A stretch of 64,000 nt of DNA from Ruminococcaceae bacterium YAD3003 (GCA_900107185.1 FNPA01000014.1:1-64000), one strand, 5' to 3'. Positions 51,735 through 59,544 are shown, counted from the first letter of the stretch. The notes: generated by a model from the letters alone, not told the origin. Program-made: numbers and translations.

Positions 51735-51738
51735 ATAT

Positions 51739-51811
51739 TGGTTGCGGAGCCGAGAGTCGAACTCGAGAGGTCGAGCTTATGAGGCTCGCATGGTCACCGT
51801 GCCTCTCCGCA
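51739..51811 (-). tRNA. tRNA-Met(CAT)
   Basis: Acceptor TGCGGAG/CTCCGCA, anticodon CAT in CTCATAA, T-loop TTCGACT, encoded CCA. Initiator, elongator and lysidine-modified Ile forms cannot be told apart with confidence; the fully paired first base argues against initiator. Confidence 0.88.
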
Positions 51812-51815
51812 ATAT

Positions 51816-51890
51816 TGGAGCTTCCCGTGAGATTCGAACTCACAATCTGCTGCTTACAAGGCAGCTGCCGTACCGTTGGGCCAGAGAAGC
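51816..51890 (-). tRNA. tRNA-Thr(TGT)
   Basis: Acceptor GCTTCTC/GGGAAGC, anticodon TGT in CTTGTAA with stem GCTGC/GCAGC, T-loop TTCGAAT, encoded CCA. Confidence 0.9.
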
Positions 51891-51895
51891 ATACT

Positions 51896-51972
51896 TGGTG
51901 CCTGACAAGGGCCTCGAACCCTCATAAAACTGATTTTGAATCAGCCATGTCTGCCTATTGCATCAATCAGGC
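51896..51972 (-). tRNA. tRNA-Leu(CAA), short variable loop
   Basis: Acceptor GCCTGAT/GTCAGGC, leucine-like D arm with GGCAGACA, anticodon CAA in TTCAAAA, T-loop TTCGAGG, encoded CCA. Only about 5 bases lie between anticodon and T stems, so the long variable arm of normal tRNA-Leu is missing. Confidence 0.75.
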
Positions 51973-52076
51973 ATTACTACAGACGACGCAGTCGCGATCT
52001 GCTTTTCGGCTACTTGTTTTCATGTACTGCACCGTTTCGGTGTTTTCCCTACTTCCTTTTGCCTATCATCTGTTGT
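51973..52076. other. Spacer inside the tRNA array
   Basis: 104 bases without a recognisable tRNA. A GCACCGTTTCGGTG stretch (about 52029-52042) could form a small hairpin. Possibly a decayed tRNA position. Confidence 0.3.
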
Positions 52077-52152
52077 TGGCACTCCCACAACGACTTGAAC
52101 GCTGATACCCGGTTTAGAAGACCGGTGCACTTTCCGGTTGTGCTATAGGAGT
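52077..52152 (-). tRNA. tRNA-Arg(TCT)
   Basis: Acceptor ACTCCTA/TGGGAGT, anticodon TCT in CTTCTAA with stem CCGGT/ACCGG, T-loop TTCAAGT, encoded CCA. Confidence 0.88.
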
Positions 52153-52156
52153 GTAT

Positions 52157-52233
52157 TGGTGCGCCAGCCCGGATTCGAACCGGGAATGTCACGGGGCTTA
52201 AACCCGCCGTATATGCCGTTCTACTACAAGCGC
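52157..52233 (-). tRNA. tRNA with Leu anticodon TAA, short variable loop
   Basis: Anticodon TAA in TTTAAGC, T arm CCCGG-TTCGAAT-CCGGG, encoded CCA. The acceptor stem has one mismatch. There is no long variable arm, so leucine identity is uncertain. Confidence 0.75.
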
Positions 52234-52236
52234 ATT

Positions 52237-52314
52237 TGGTACCTCCGGTGGGAGTCGAACCCACAAAAGACACGGATCCTTAGTCCGTCGCATATGCCAT
52301 TCTGCTACGAAGGT
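52237..52314 (-). tRNA. tRNA with Leu anticodon AAG, short variable loop
   Basis: Acceptor ACCTTCG/CGGAGGT, anticodon AAG in CTAAGGA with perfect stem ACGGA/TCCGT, T arm GTGGG-TTCGACT-CCCAC, encoded CCA. A34 is rare in bacterial tRNAs other than Arg(ACG), and the variable loop is short. Confidence 0.75.
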
Positions 52315-52318
52315 ATGT

Positions 52319-52395
52319 TGGTATCCCCGACAGGATTTGAACCTGCAATGTACCGGTTCTGAGCCGGATGCGTCTGCCGCTTCCGCCACGAGGAT
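52319..52395 (-). tRNA. tRNA-Leu(CAG), short variable loop
   Basis: Leucine-type D arm (TGGCGGAAGCGGCAGACGC), anticodon CAG in CTCAGAA, T arm GCAGG-TTCAAAT-CCTGT, encoded CCA. Variable region is only ACATT. Confidence 0.78.
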
Positions 52396-52400
52396 ATTTC

Positions 52401-52474
52401 TGGTCAGAGTAGAAGGAGTCGAACCCTCGCCACGTGGTCCCAGGCCACGGATACTTCCGTTATATGACACCCTG
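52401..52474 (-). tRNA. tRNA-Pro(TGG) with C33
   Basis: Anticodon TGG in CCTGGGA with perfect stem CGTGG/CCACG; position 33 is C instead of U. T-loop TTCGACT, encoded CCA. Confidence 0.8.
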
Positions 52475-52477
52475 ATG

Positions 52478-52532
52478 TTGAAACAGGCCGTTATCCTATT
52501 ATCAGAAGAAACCTAAAAACAACCTGTTTCAA
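52478..52532. repeat. Inverted repeat in the tRNA array
   Basis: TTGAAACAGG (52478-52487) and CCTGTTTCAA (52523-52532) are perfect reverse complements with a 35-nt loop. A second small hairpin, AAGACTG...CAGTCTT, follows at 52544-52564. Possible RNA-processing or spacer structure between tRNA-Asp and tRNA-Pro. Confidence 0.55.
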
Positions 52533-52564
52533 TGCGGATCTTTAAGACTGAACAGACCAGTCTT

Positions 52565-52639
52565 TGGCGACCTCAAGGGGAGTTGAACCCCTATCTCCGG
52601 CGCGACAAGCCGGCATAATTGCCGTTATACGATGAGGCC
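52565..52639 (-). tRNA. tRNA-Asp(GTC)
   Basis: Acceptor GGCCTCA/TGAGGTC, anticodon GTC in TTGTCGC with perfect stem CCGGC/GCCGG, T-loop TTCAACT, encoded CCA. Confidence 0.9.
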
Positions 52640-52642
52640 ATT

Positions 52643-52718
52643 TGGTGGATGTGACAGGCATCGAACCTGCGACCTTCAGATTAAGAGTCTGCTACTCTGC
52701 CAACTGAGTTACACATCC
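52643..52718 (-). tRNA. tRNA-Lys(CTT)
   Basis: Acceptor GGATGTG/CACATCC, D arm ACTCAGTTGGCAGAGT, anticodon CTT in CTCTTAA, T-loop TTCGATG, encoded CCA. Confidence 0.9.
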
Positions 52719-52722
52719 ATGT

Positions 52723-52797
52723 TGGTGGACCCAAAGAGACTCGAACTCTTATCGCCCGGATTAAAGGTCCGGCGTGTTACCGTTACACTACAGATCC
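52723..52797 (-). tRNA. tRNA-Lys(TTT) with C33
   Basis: Anticodon TTT in CCTTTAA with perfect stem CCGGA/TCCGG; position 33 is C. D arm GTGTAACGGTAACAC, T-loop TTCGAGT, several G-U pairs in the acceptor stem, encoded CCA. Confidence 0.78.
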
Positions 52798-52798
52798 A

Positions 52799-52874
52799 TG
52801 GTGGACGGTGTTGGTTTCGATCCAACCTCCCTTGGGCTTCAACCAAGCGCTTTCACCAGATTAGCTAACCATCC
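52799..52874 (-). tRNA. tRNA-Phe(GAA)
   Basis: Acceptor GGATGGT/ACCGTCC, anticodon GAA in TTGAAGC with perfect stem CTTGG/CCAAG, encoded CCA. The T-loop is ATCGAAA, with A instead of the conserved T54. Confidence 0.85.
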
Positions 52875-52925
52875 GTTCTTGGGATAACAAGAAAGGCTTT
52901 GGTACCTTTTATGCCATCCCCAGAC

Positions 52926-52958
52926 TTTTCGCAAAGAGTGCCTGTTTCTTTGCGAAAA
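52926..52958. repeat. Perfect 11-bp hairpin in the tRNA array
   Basis: TTTTCGCAAAG (52926-52936) and CTTTGCGAAAA (52948-52958) with an 11-nt loop, between tRNA-Asn and tRNA-Phe. No T-run follows on the minus strand, so it is more likely a processing structure than a terminator. Confidence 0.6.
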
Positions 52959-52966
52959 ACCTGTAC

Positions 52967-53042
52967 TGGCACCCTTGGAAGGATTTGAACCTTCAACCTC
53001 CCGGTTAACGGCCGGATGCTCTACCTGTTGAGCTACAAAGGT
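52967..53042 (-). tRNA. tRNA-Asn(GTT) with C33
   Basis: Acceptor ACCTTTG/CAAGGGT, standard D arm GTAGCTCAACAGGTAGAGC, anticodon GTT in CCGTTAA; position 33 is C. T-loop TTCAAAT, encoded CCA. First tRNA of the array. Confidence 0.85.
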
Positions 53043-53083
53043 GTGTGAGAAATTAAGTTTTCAAGGTGCATGAGCGATAAAAA

Positions 53084-53117
53084 AGGACCGCTCGAATTTT
53101 TCTTTTCGGGCGATCCT
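53084..53117 (-). terminator. Intrinsic terminator ahead of the tRNA array
   Basis: On the minus strand AGGATCGCCCGAA pairs with TTCGAGCGGTCCT (with G-U pairs) and TTTTTTATCG follows. It ends only about 40 bases before the first tRNA, and no promoter is seen in between. Confidence 0.65.
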
Positions 53118-53160
53118 GATATCATTCTTCAAAATTGTTTGTGCCTAAACAAAAGTAAGA

Positions 53161-53319
53161 TTAACATCGTAATCGCCCAATGCTGCCAATGCTCTTCAAA
53201 TAGCTGTGATCGTTATCCAGGAGGGATATCAGGGCAAAAGAACATACTGAACCAAACGCCGAAATGACGGGCGTTCTGAGATTCATTAATGATTTCTGTC
53301 TCATAGATGCAGTTTGCAT
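53161..53319 (-). CDS. Possible 52-residue protein upstream of the tRNA array
   Basis: ATG at 53319 has AAAGGA 8 bases upstream. The protein starts MQTASMRQKSLMNLRTPVIS, then a moderately hydrophobic stretch with VCSFALISLL. It lies between two terminator-like hairpins and behind a good promoter. No family is recognised; it may be a leader peptide or not be translated. Confidence 0.35.
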   Translation of the reverse strand: MQTASMRQKSLMNLRTPVISAFGSVCSFALISLLDNDHSYLKSIGSIGRLRC

Positions 53320-53364
53320 TGTTCTTTTCCTTTCACTTTATTCAAAGATTCCGAAAATAAAAAA

Positions 53365-53421
53365 GAAGTGCTGAACGATCCGGACCTGCAATTATCAGGT
53401 CGGATGTCGGACAGGCACTTC
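53365..53421 (-). terminator. Structured terminator-like element at the start of a minus-strand transcript
   Basis: On the minus strand GAAGTGC pairs with GCACTTC around an inner hairpin (ACCTG/CAGGT), then TTTTTTATTTT follows. Since the likely start site is only a few bases upstream, this is either a small RNA of about 65 nt or an attenuator. Confidence 0.6.
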
Positions 53422-53434
53422 CTTCATCGCCGAT

Positions 53435-53463
53435 AAGATAACACAACAAAAACTGACGCGCAA
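53435..53463 (-). promoter_or_regulatory. Minus-strand promoter
   Basis: TTGCGC (53458-53463) and TATCTT (53435-53440) with a 17-bp spacer. It would produce the structured RNA at 53421-53365 and, by read-through, the small frame and perhaps the tRNA array. The remaining bases to 53640 hold nothing I recognise. Confidence 0.5.
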
Positions 53464-53658
53464 CCCCTTTTTTGAAAATTCCTGAAATTTACTAAGCTCA
53501 ATATTCACAAGGGTTTCGGGCTCTATATTATTAATATTTTGAAGATATATTTTGTGCCGTAAAAAGATGCAAAAAACAGAAAATATATGCGAGATGATTA
53601 TGATAAGTGTTAGTTTGGAATATGCTGGCCTTCACTTTCTAGCAAGTAAGCAATTATA

Positions 53659-53688
53659 TTGAATCCTCAATATAAATTGAGATAAAAT
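53659..53688 (+). promoter_or_regulatory. Promoter of the restriction-modification operon with a palindrome in the spacer
   Basis: TTGAAT (53659-53664) and TAAAAT (53683-53688) are separated by 18 bp, and CTCAAT-ATAA-ATTGAG (53666-53681), a perfect 6-4-6 palindrome, fills the spacer. It may be an operator. No control-protein gene is seen near. Confidence 0.5.
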
Positions 53689-53717
53689 TATATAAAGATT
53701 ATCATGGAGATTTAGCC

Positions 53718-54653
53718 TTGAACAATTTGATTTCGTTAAATGAATACCCTGTAAAACCAGTATTAAAGATGTTGTTGGCTGATAAGACAACAAAGCAGAA
53801 TATTGTGTTCGCTACCGATAGTTACAGTTCTCTCGGGGATGCTTATCAGGCCAATCGTCAAATTGATACTAATTTGCTTATGCAAATGGGTGATGCAGCC
53901 ATTCAGCCTCGTGTTTTGAAGTCTCTTCAAGATCAGGCAGATCGCACCAAGTCAAAAGCCGAGGTTATGACCCCTGCTTGGATAGTTAATAAGATGAATA
54001 ACTATTGCGATGAGGATTGGTTCGGCCGTCCTTCTGTTTTTAATGTTGAGAATGGTGAACGTTGGACAACTAATACCGATCCAATCATATTTCCCGAAGG
54101 TAAAGACTGGCAACAGTATGTTACTTCCATGCGAATCGAAATTACATGTGGAGAGGCTCCATATCTGGTGTCTCGTTACGATACTACAAAGGGAAAAATT
54201 ATTATTCCAGTTAAAGATAGGGTCGGTGTGCTCGATAGAAAGCTCCGCATTGTTAAAGAGAACACTTCAACAAAAGAAGAGTGGCTTAAATGGGCTATCA
54301 AAGCCTATGAGAGCACTTACGGATTCGAGTATCAGGGTGATAATCTTTTGATCGGGCGTATAAACCTGTTGATTACTTTCGTTGATTACATGCAAGATAA
54401 GTGGAACGAGAACCCGACCGATGCCGAACTGCGCAAGGTAGCGAATATTATTGTTTGGAATCTATGGCAGATGGATGGTCTTACGGGAACAGTGCCTTTT
54501 GCTTATCGGGAAGTATCACATAAGCAGTTGTCGTTTTTTGATTTTATTGATGGCAGTGAAAATGAAACAGTTAAAGAGTTATTGCCAGCTTTGATTTATG
54601 ATTGGAAGAAAAAGTGTTCCGTTACATACAACAGTTTAAAGGAGAGCAAGTAA
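53718..54653 (+). CDS. DNA methyltransferase, N-terminal half (restriction-modification)
   Basis: 311 residues from TTG at 53718, 8 bases after GGAG. KAEVMTPAWIVNKMNN is the motif X region of Eco57I/N6-adenine enzymes. IEITCGEAPYLVSRYDT and GVLDRKLRIV, then FEYQGDNLLIGRINLL and IIVWNLWQMDGL, are the conserved blocks of subunit M proteins common in gut Firmicutes. The catalytic NPPY is not in this protein but at the start of the next. The two must act together as one methyltransferase. Confidence 0.85.
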   Translation: MNNLISLNEYPVKPVLKMLLADKTTKQNIVFATDSYSSLGDAYQANRQIDTNLLMQMGDAAIQPRVLKSLQDQADRTKSKAEVMTPAWIVNKMNNYCDEDWFGRPSVFNVENGERWTTNTDPIIFPEGKDWQQYVTSMRIEITCGEAPYLVSRYDTTKGKIIIPVKDRVGVLDRKLRIVKENTSTKEEWLKWAIKAYESTYGFEYQGDNLLIGRINLLITFVDYMQDKWNENPTDAELRKVANIIVWNLWQMDGLTGTVPFAYREVSHKQLSFFDFIDGSENETVKELLPALIYDWKKKCSVTYNSLKESK

Positions 54654-54654
54654 T

Positions 54655-55728
54655 ATGAAATTTGATTACTGCATAGGAAATCCCCCGTATCAATTATCTG
54701 CAGATGCCACACGCGATCAACCTATTTATGGAGATTTTATGGAAGCGGCATACACACTGTCAGATAAAGTGGAGTTAATCACTCCTGGCAAGTTTCTTTT
54801 TGATGCGGGAGCTACTAATAAAGAGTGGAACAGTAAGATGTTGAATGATTCGCATCTAAAAGTATTATCCTATGAACCAAATGCAAAAAAAGTTTTTTCT
54901 AATGTGGGTTTTTCTGGCGGTGTCGTCATTACCTATCGTGATACAAGCAGAGAGTATGGTGCTATTGGATTCTTTTCTGTTTATAAAGAAATCAATACGA
55001 TTTTAGACAAGGTTAAAAGAACACATCCTACTTCGTTTAGTTCTATTATGTATGGTCAAGGAAGCTATAAATTTTCCAGTCTTATGCATCAGGAGCATCC
55101 AGAAATAAGATATAACGAAGACGAGAATGGTAACAATATAGGCATTTTGAGCAAAGGACACGATAATGATATAGCAACAAGTGCTTTGGATAAATTGGAT
55201 AAAATTATAATGTTTGAAGACCGTCCAAACGATGGATTTGATTACATAAAAGTTTTGGGCCGAAAAAACAATGAAAGAGCATATAGTTATATTCGCCGTG
55301 ATTACATTGGGCCTCATCCTAATTTAGACACGTTCAAGGTTGTTTTTTCAAATGCAGATGGTGCTGCAGGAACTATAGGCAATCCAATACCTGCAAGAAT
55401 AATAGGCAAACCGAGTATTCTCAAACCTGGCGAGGCTTATACTCAAACATTTATAGGAATTGGCTGTTTTGCAACTGAAACAGAAGCAATTAATGTTTCC
55501 AAATATATTAAAACTCGGTTTTGTAGAACTTTACTTGGAGCACTGAAGGCTACACAACATATTCCTCCTGAAAAGTGGAAGTATGTTCCGCTGCTAACAT
55601 TTACAGAGAACCCAAATATAGATTGGTCAACATCTATTGATGAGATTGACTCACAACTATATACGTTATACGGACTGAAAGATGATGAGATTCTCTTTAT
55701 AAAAACTCATATAAAGGAGATGGAATAA
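54655..55728 (+). CDS. Eco57I-type DNA methyltransferase, catalytic half and target recognition
   Basis: 357 residues, starting one base after the preceding stop with its own AAAGGAG. FDYCIGNPPYQ (residues 3-13) is the catalytic motif IV of N6-adenine methyltransferases. The rest (VELITPGKFLF, FSGGVVITYRD, then the C-terminal target-recognition-like region) matches the second half of Eco57I-type enzymes. It probably pairs with the upstream protein. The next gene starts one base after its stop. Confidence 0.85.
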   Translation: MKFDYCIGNPPYQLSADATRDQPIYGDFMEAAYTLSDKVELITPGKFLFDAGATNKEWNSKMLNDSHLKVLSYEPNAKKVFSNVGFSGGVVITYRDTSREYGAIGFFSVYKEINTILDKVKRTHPTSFSSIMYGQGSYKFSSLMHQEHPEIRYNEDENGNNIGILSKGHDNDIATSALDKLDKIIMFEDRPNDGFDYIKVLGRKNNERAYSYIRRDYIGPHPNLDTFKVVFSNADGAAGTIGNPIPARIIGKPSILKPGEAYTQTFIGIGCFATETEAINVSKYIKTRFCRTLLGALKATQHIPPEKWKYVPLLTFTENPNIDWSTSIDEIDSQLYTLYGLKDDEILFIKTHIKEME

Positions 55729-55729
55729 T

Positions 55730-58700
55730 ATGGCTAAGATTAATCCTAATAACGATATTCATACAACAGCCCCAATAATGCCGATGATTTATGCTGCCCG
55801 CATTCCATATGATATTAGATGGAAGGATGGCTGGCTAAAAATAGGCGAGGCTCGTACTCAATCTGTAGAAAAGAGATTATCTCAAGAAGGACATGAAATA
55901 GATGCTGATTTAGAACCGGTATGGTGGGATAACGCTTTGTTCGTTGGTACTCCCATAAGATTCTTTAGAGATACTGAATTTCATAAGTACCTTAAGAACA
56001 AAAAGGTTGAGTGCGCTAAGAGACGTTCATCTGGTAATGATATGGAAGTGTTCAAAATTGATCCAGATGAAGCTTACAGATTGTTTTCCGAATTTCGTAT
56101 GAATCGTGGTGTTGTTGAGCATGATTTCTGTGTTGCAGACTATTCTCTTCGTAAAGAACAGCAGGATGCTGTGGATATGGCATTTGATTATGCTCAGAGT
56201 CACCCTGGTGGAGAGTTTTTGTGGAATGCAAAGCCTCGCTTTGGTAAAACACTCGCGACATATGATCTGGCTAAACGTCTCGGTGCTAAGAATGTTTTGA
56301 TTGTTACGAACAGACCTGCGATTGCAAATAGCTGGTTCGATGATTACAAGCAGTTTATCGGTCGCGGTTCTAATGGATATTTCTTTGTCAGCGGAACAGA
56401 CTCTCTTAAGGATAAGAGTGAGGTCTTGTCTTTTAGCGAATACGAAGATACAGTAAAAGCAAGAGGAAAAGGATTCCCTTTGATTTACTTTGTGTCTTTA
56501 CAGGACCTTAAAGGCTCAAAGTATTTCAGTGCCGAGGGACTTGATAAGCTTCGAGAAATCAGCACGATCAAGTGGGATCTGCTTGTTGTTGATGAAGCAC
56601 ATGAAGGAGTTGATACTTACAAGACCGACATCGCGTTTACTCAAATTAAGCGAAAATTCACATTGCATTTGTCCGGTACTCCTTTTAAGGCACTGGCAAG
56701 CGAGAAGTTTAAGAACGATGCGATATTTAACTGGACGTATGCCGATGAACAGAAGAAAAAGGCAGAGTTTGCAGGACGAGCGGACAATCCTTATGCTGAA
56801 TTGCCTAAACTCAATATGTTCGTTTATAAGATTTCCGATATGGCAGCTGATAAGCTCCGAAAGGGTATCGATTTGGGCGACGAAAGCGGTAAATATTCAT
56901 TTGATCTCGGAGAATTCTTCAAAACAATAGAAATGAGTAACGGTACTGTAAGCTTCGTCGAAAACGCTGCCGTAGATGCTTTCTTGGATTGCTTGACGAC
57001 AAATGAAAAGTATCCGTTTTCTACTGATAAACTTCGTGGTGAACTAAAACATACGCTTTGGTTATTGGATAGAATCGATAGTTGCAAAGCTTTGCAGAAG
57101 AAACTGGAGAATCATCCTATTTTTAAGGATTATAAGATTATTCCTGCATATGGGAACGGAAAAGTAGATGAAAGTGATCCTGCTGTCTTGAATTCTTTTA
57201 AGGCAGTTAAGTCTGCTATCGAAGAATGCGAGAACGGCACAAGCGGTAAACGAGGTACTATTACCCTTTCTGTTGGCCAATTAACTACGGGTGTAACTAT
57301 TCCTGAATGGACTGCCGTTTTAATGCTTTCTAATATCAGCAGTCCTGCCGCATATATGCAGGCTGCTTTCAGAGCCCAGAACCCAGGTACTTTCATATCA
57401 ACCGAACCAAATGAAGCCGGAGAATTTGAAGTCAGAGCAAAAGAAAATGCGTATGTATTCGATTTTGATCCGGCAAGAACACTCACAGTCTTTGATCAGT
57501 TCGCGAATAATCTTAACCTCGGCACTATCAACGGCGGCGGTACGCTTGAACAGCGTAAGGCTAATATCCATGAATTATTGAATTTCTTCCCGGTCATTGG
57601 CGAAGACGAAGACGGCACTCTCGTCGAACTCGATGTCGAACAGGTTCTCACTATTCCTCGTAAGATACGTTCTCAGGAAGTTGTTCGCAGAGGCTTCATG
57701 AGCAATTTCTTGTTTAATATTAGCAATGTATTCAGTCTTCCCAAGCCGGTTATGGACGTCATAAATAAACTTGAACCGACGAAAGAAGGCAAGAGTGGGA
57801 AGAAAGGCGCTGACATTGTTATTTCTGCCTCAAGCGGTTTTGTAGTTGACGATGATGGCAATGTAACGTCTACTGACGAGCATACCCAAGATGTTGTTAG
57901 AGATCTCTTTGGCGATAAGAAGTATTCAACAGTTACTGTCGATGATGTCTCTGACCTGGTAGAGAGCTCTTCAAAGCAGGACAAGGTTGATGTTTTGGCG
58001 AATCAGTTAGCTTCGATCCTTGAGACATCTGCACAGAGTGTTGTATCTGACGCTAAAGAGCAATATGGCGACGATATGAGAGTTTCTGATAATAATCAGC
58101 TCAATTCTCATTTCAAGAATAAAGCGGCAAAGACAGCGCAGGATTTGGCTGCTGATTTTAAGATCAAGCAGAATATCATGGAAAAAGAACGCGATGAAGC
58201 GATCGAGCAGATCATGGACAGCATTGATACTGCTAATTTGACTGAAACTCAGGTAGAGGCCGCTATAGAAGAAAAGCAGGCTGAGATCGATCAGGAATTT
58301 GAGCAGAAGAAGTCTGAATTGAAATCTGAAATGACGCAGCAGATTACTGACGCGGTAAATCTATTTACTGAAGAAAGCAAGACAACAACTGCAAAAGTAA
58401 TGGAGGAAAAAAAAGAACAGCGCAGAGCTACTGATATTATGGAAGATATACGTGAAAGACTGCGTGGCTTCTCTCGGACTATTCCATCATTCATTATGGC
58501 ATATAGCAAAGACGACGATGGAAATCCGGTTGAAATAACATTGGATTCTTTCGATAGAATCATTGACGACGATGTGTTTGTTGAAGTAACCAGTATAACG
58601 CTCGAACAGTTTAGGCAGTTGCGTGACGGTTTTGATTACACTGACGAGAGCGGTGAAAGACAGCATTTCAACGGGAACATGTTTGATCAGGTCGTATTCG

Positions 58701-59242
58701 ATGATTCGGTAGCTGAATTTGCGACGCTGAAAGATCGTCTGGCTGATTATTTTGACGAAGACAGTTATGTATTAGTTGATGGGCAGAGAGTTGAGGATAT
58801 CTTCGATCTCATACCGCCGCAGAAGACGAATCAGATTTATACGCCTAAGAAAGTCGTCAAAGAAATGGTCGATTTTCTTGAACAGGAAAATCCCGGCTGT
58901 TTTGATAATCCGGATAAGACTTTTATTGATCCCTATATGAAATCTGGTCTGTATATTACAGAAATTGTCAAGCGTTTATATCGCAGTGAAAAGATGAAAG
59001 AGATATATCCTGACGGAGTTGAACGATTGCAGCACATATTTGATAAGCAGGTTTATGGGTTAGCCCCCACAAAAATAATATATAAGATATCCACTTCCTA
59101 TATTCTTGGATTTGCTAGACTCAAGGGTTTAAATATTAATACTAGCCATTTTGTTGAACTTAATTCTTTGCCTTATGCACAAGGCCTAATGGATATGTCT
59201 TTAAAAGAGAAGCTAGATGAACTATTTGGGAAAGACGATTAA
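55730..59242 (+). CDS. Restriction helicase with GIY-YIG-like N-terminus and methylase-like C-terminus
   Basis: 1170 residues. The N-terminal about 110 residues (YAARIP, DGWLKIGEARTQSVEKRL) resemble a GIY-YIG/T5orf172-type nuclease. An SF2 helicase follows (about 135-600): Walker A NAKPRFGKT (166-174), VVDEAHEG, HLSGTPFK, QAAFRAQNPG. A charged coiled-coil part (about 740-900) leads to a C-terminal region with TNQIYTPKKVVKEMVDFL and FIDPYMKSGLYI, reminiscent of methylase motifs X and I. It should translocate on and cut unmodified DNA together with the split methyltransferase. Confidence 0.85.
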   Translation: MAKINPNNDIHTTAPIMPMIYAARIPYDIRWKDGWLKIGEARTQSVEKRLSQEGHEIDADLEPVWWDNALFVGTPIRFFRDTEFHKYLKNKKVECAKRRSSGNDMEVFKIDPDEAYRLFSEFRMNRGVVEHDFCVADYSLRKEQQDAVDMAFDYAQSHPGGEFLWNAKPRFGKTLATYDLAKRLGAKNVLIVTNRPAIANSWFDDYKQFIGRGSNGYFFVSGTDSLKDKSEVLSFSEYEDTVKARGKGFPLIYFVSLQDLKGSKYFSAEGLDKLREISTIKWDLLVVDEAHEGVDTYKTDIAFTQIKRKFTLHLSGTPFKALASEKFKNDAIFNWTYADEQKKKAEFAGRADNPYAELPKLNMFVYKISDMAADKLRKGIDLGDESGKYSFDLGEFFKTIEMSNGTVSFVENAAVDAFLDCLTTNEKYPFSTDKLRGELKHTLWLLDRIDSCKALQKKLENHPIFKDYKIIPAYGNGKVDESDPAVLNSFKAVKSAIEECENGTSGKRGTITLSVGQLTTGVTIPEWTAVLMLSNISSPAAYMQAAFRAQNPGTFISTEPNEAGEFEVRAKENAYVFDFDPARTLTVFDQFANNLNLGTINGGGTLEQRKANIHELLNFFPVIGEDEDGTLVELDVEQVLTIPRKIRSQEVVRRGFMSNFLFNISNVFSLPKPVMDVINKLEPTKEGKSGKKGADIVISASSGFVVDDDGNVTSTDEHTQDVVRDLFGDKKYSTVTVDDVSDLVESSSKQDKVDVLANQLASILETSAQSVVSDAKEQYGDDMRVSDNNQLNSHFKNKAAKTAQDLAADFKIKQNIMEKERDEAIEQIMDSIDTANLTETQVEAAIEEKQAEIDQEFEQKKSELKSEMTQQITDAVNLFTEESKTTTAKVMEEKKEQRRATDIMEDIRERLRGFSRTIPSFIMAYSKDDDGNPVEITLDSFDRIIDDDVFVEVTSITLEQFRQLRDGFDYTDESGERQHFNGNMFDQVVFDDSVAEFATLKDRLADYFDEDSYVLVDGQRVEDIFDLIPPQKTNQIYTPKKVVKEMVDFLEQENPGCFDNPDKTFIDPYMKSGLYITEIVKRLYRSEKMKEIYPDGVERLQHIFDKQVYGLAPTKIIYKISTSYILGFARLKGLNINTSHFVELNSLPYAQGLMDMSLKEKLDELFGKDD

Positions 59243-59283
59243 TAGCACGCCCACCAAAATAACTAAAGAATAGAAATAAAAAC

Positions 59284-59322
59284 CCCCGGGTCTGATGTCT
59301 CAAACTCGGGGTATTTCTTGTT
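59284..59322 (+). terminator. Intrinsic terminator of the restriction-modification operon
   Basis: CCCCGGGT (59284-59291) pairs with ACTCGGGG (59304-59311), followed by TATTTCTTGTTTT. It lies 42 bases after the stop of the helicase gene. The following bases to 59544 contain no recognisable feature. Confidence 0.75.
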
Positions 59323-59544
59323 TTCGTTCTTAACTTAATGACATTGGTGTTTATCCACTGGGGTTTAATCACTTTAAACTGCCTAAAAAGTGAAGGTCTT
59401 ACTCAACTATATCTATCCTTCCCTCTACTACTCTATTCTTTTCTCAGCTAAGCAATAAGGAATGTGAACCTATTTGAATGCTGCCTATAGTAAAAACGTA
59501 ATCACGGATGCATGTATGTAAAACTTTACGCATTCGTGCGTGTG

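Noticed and set aside
52478-52532. Inverted repeat considered as an attachment site or insertion-sequence end
   Set aside because: No integrase, transposase or target duplication is present, and it fits a spacer hairpin in the tRNA precursor.
51659-52868. Several plus-strand frames of 60-150 codons in the tRNA region
   Set aside because: They are reverse complements of tRNA genes; repeated words such as GFEPA and RESNS come from the T-loop sequence.
53070-53267. Plus-strand frame of 65 codons with ATG after AAGGTG
   Set aside because: It starts inside a terminator hairpin of the other strand and has no family features.
54653-54655. Frameshift or sequencing error splitting the methyltransferase
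   Set aside because: The second gene has its own well-placed AAAGGAG and ATG, and starts cleanly at the conserved FDYCIGNPPY block, so the split looks natural.
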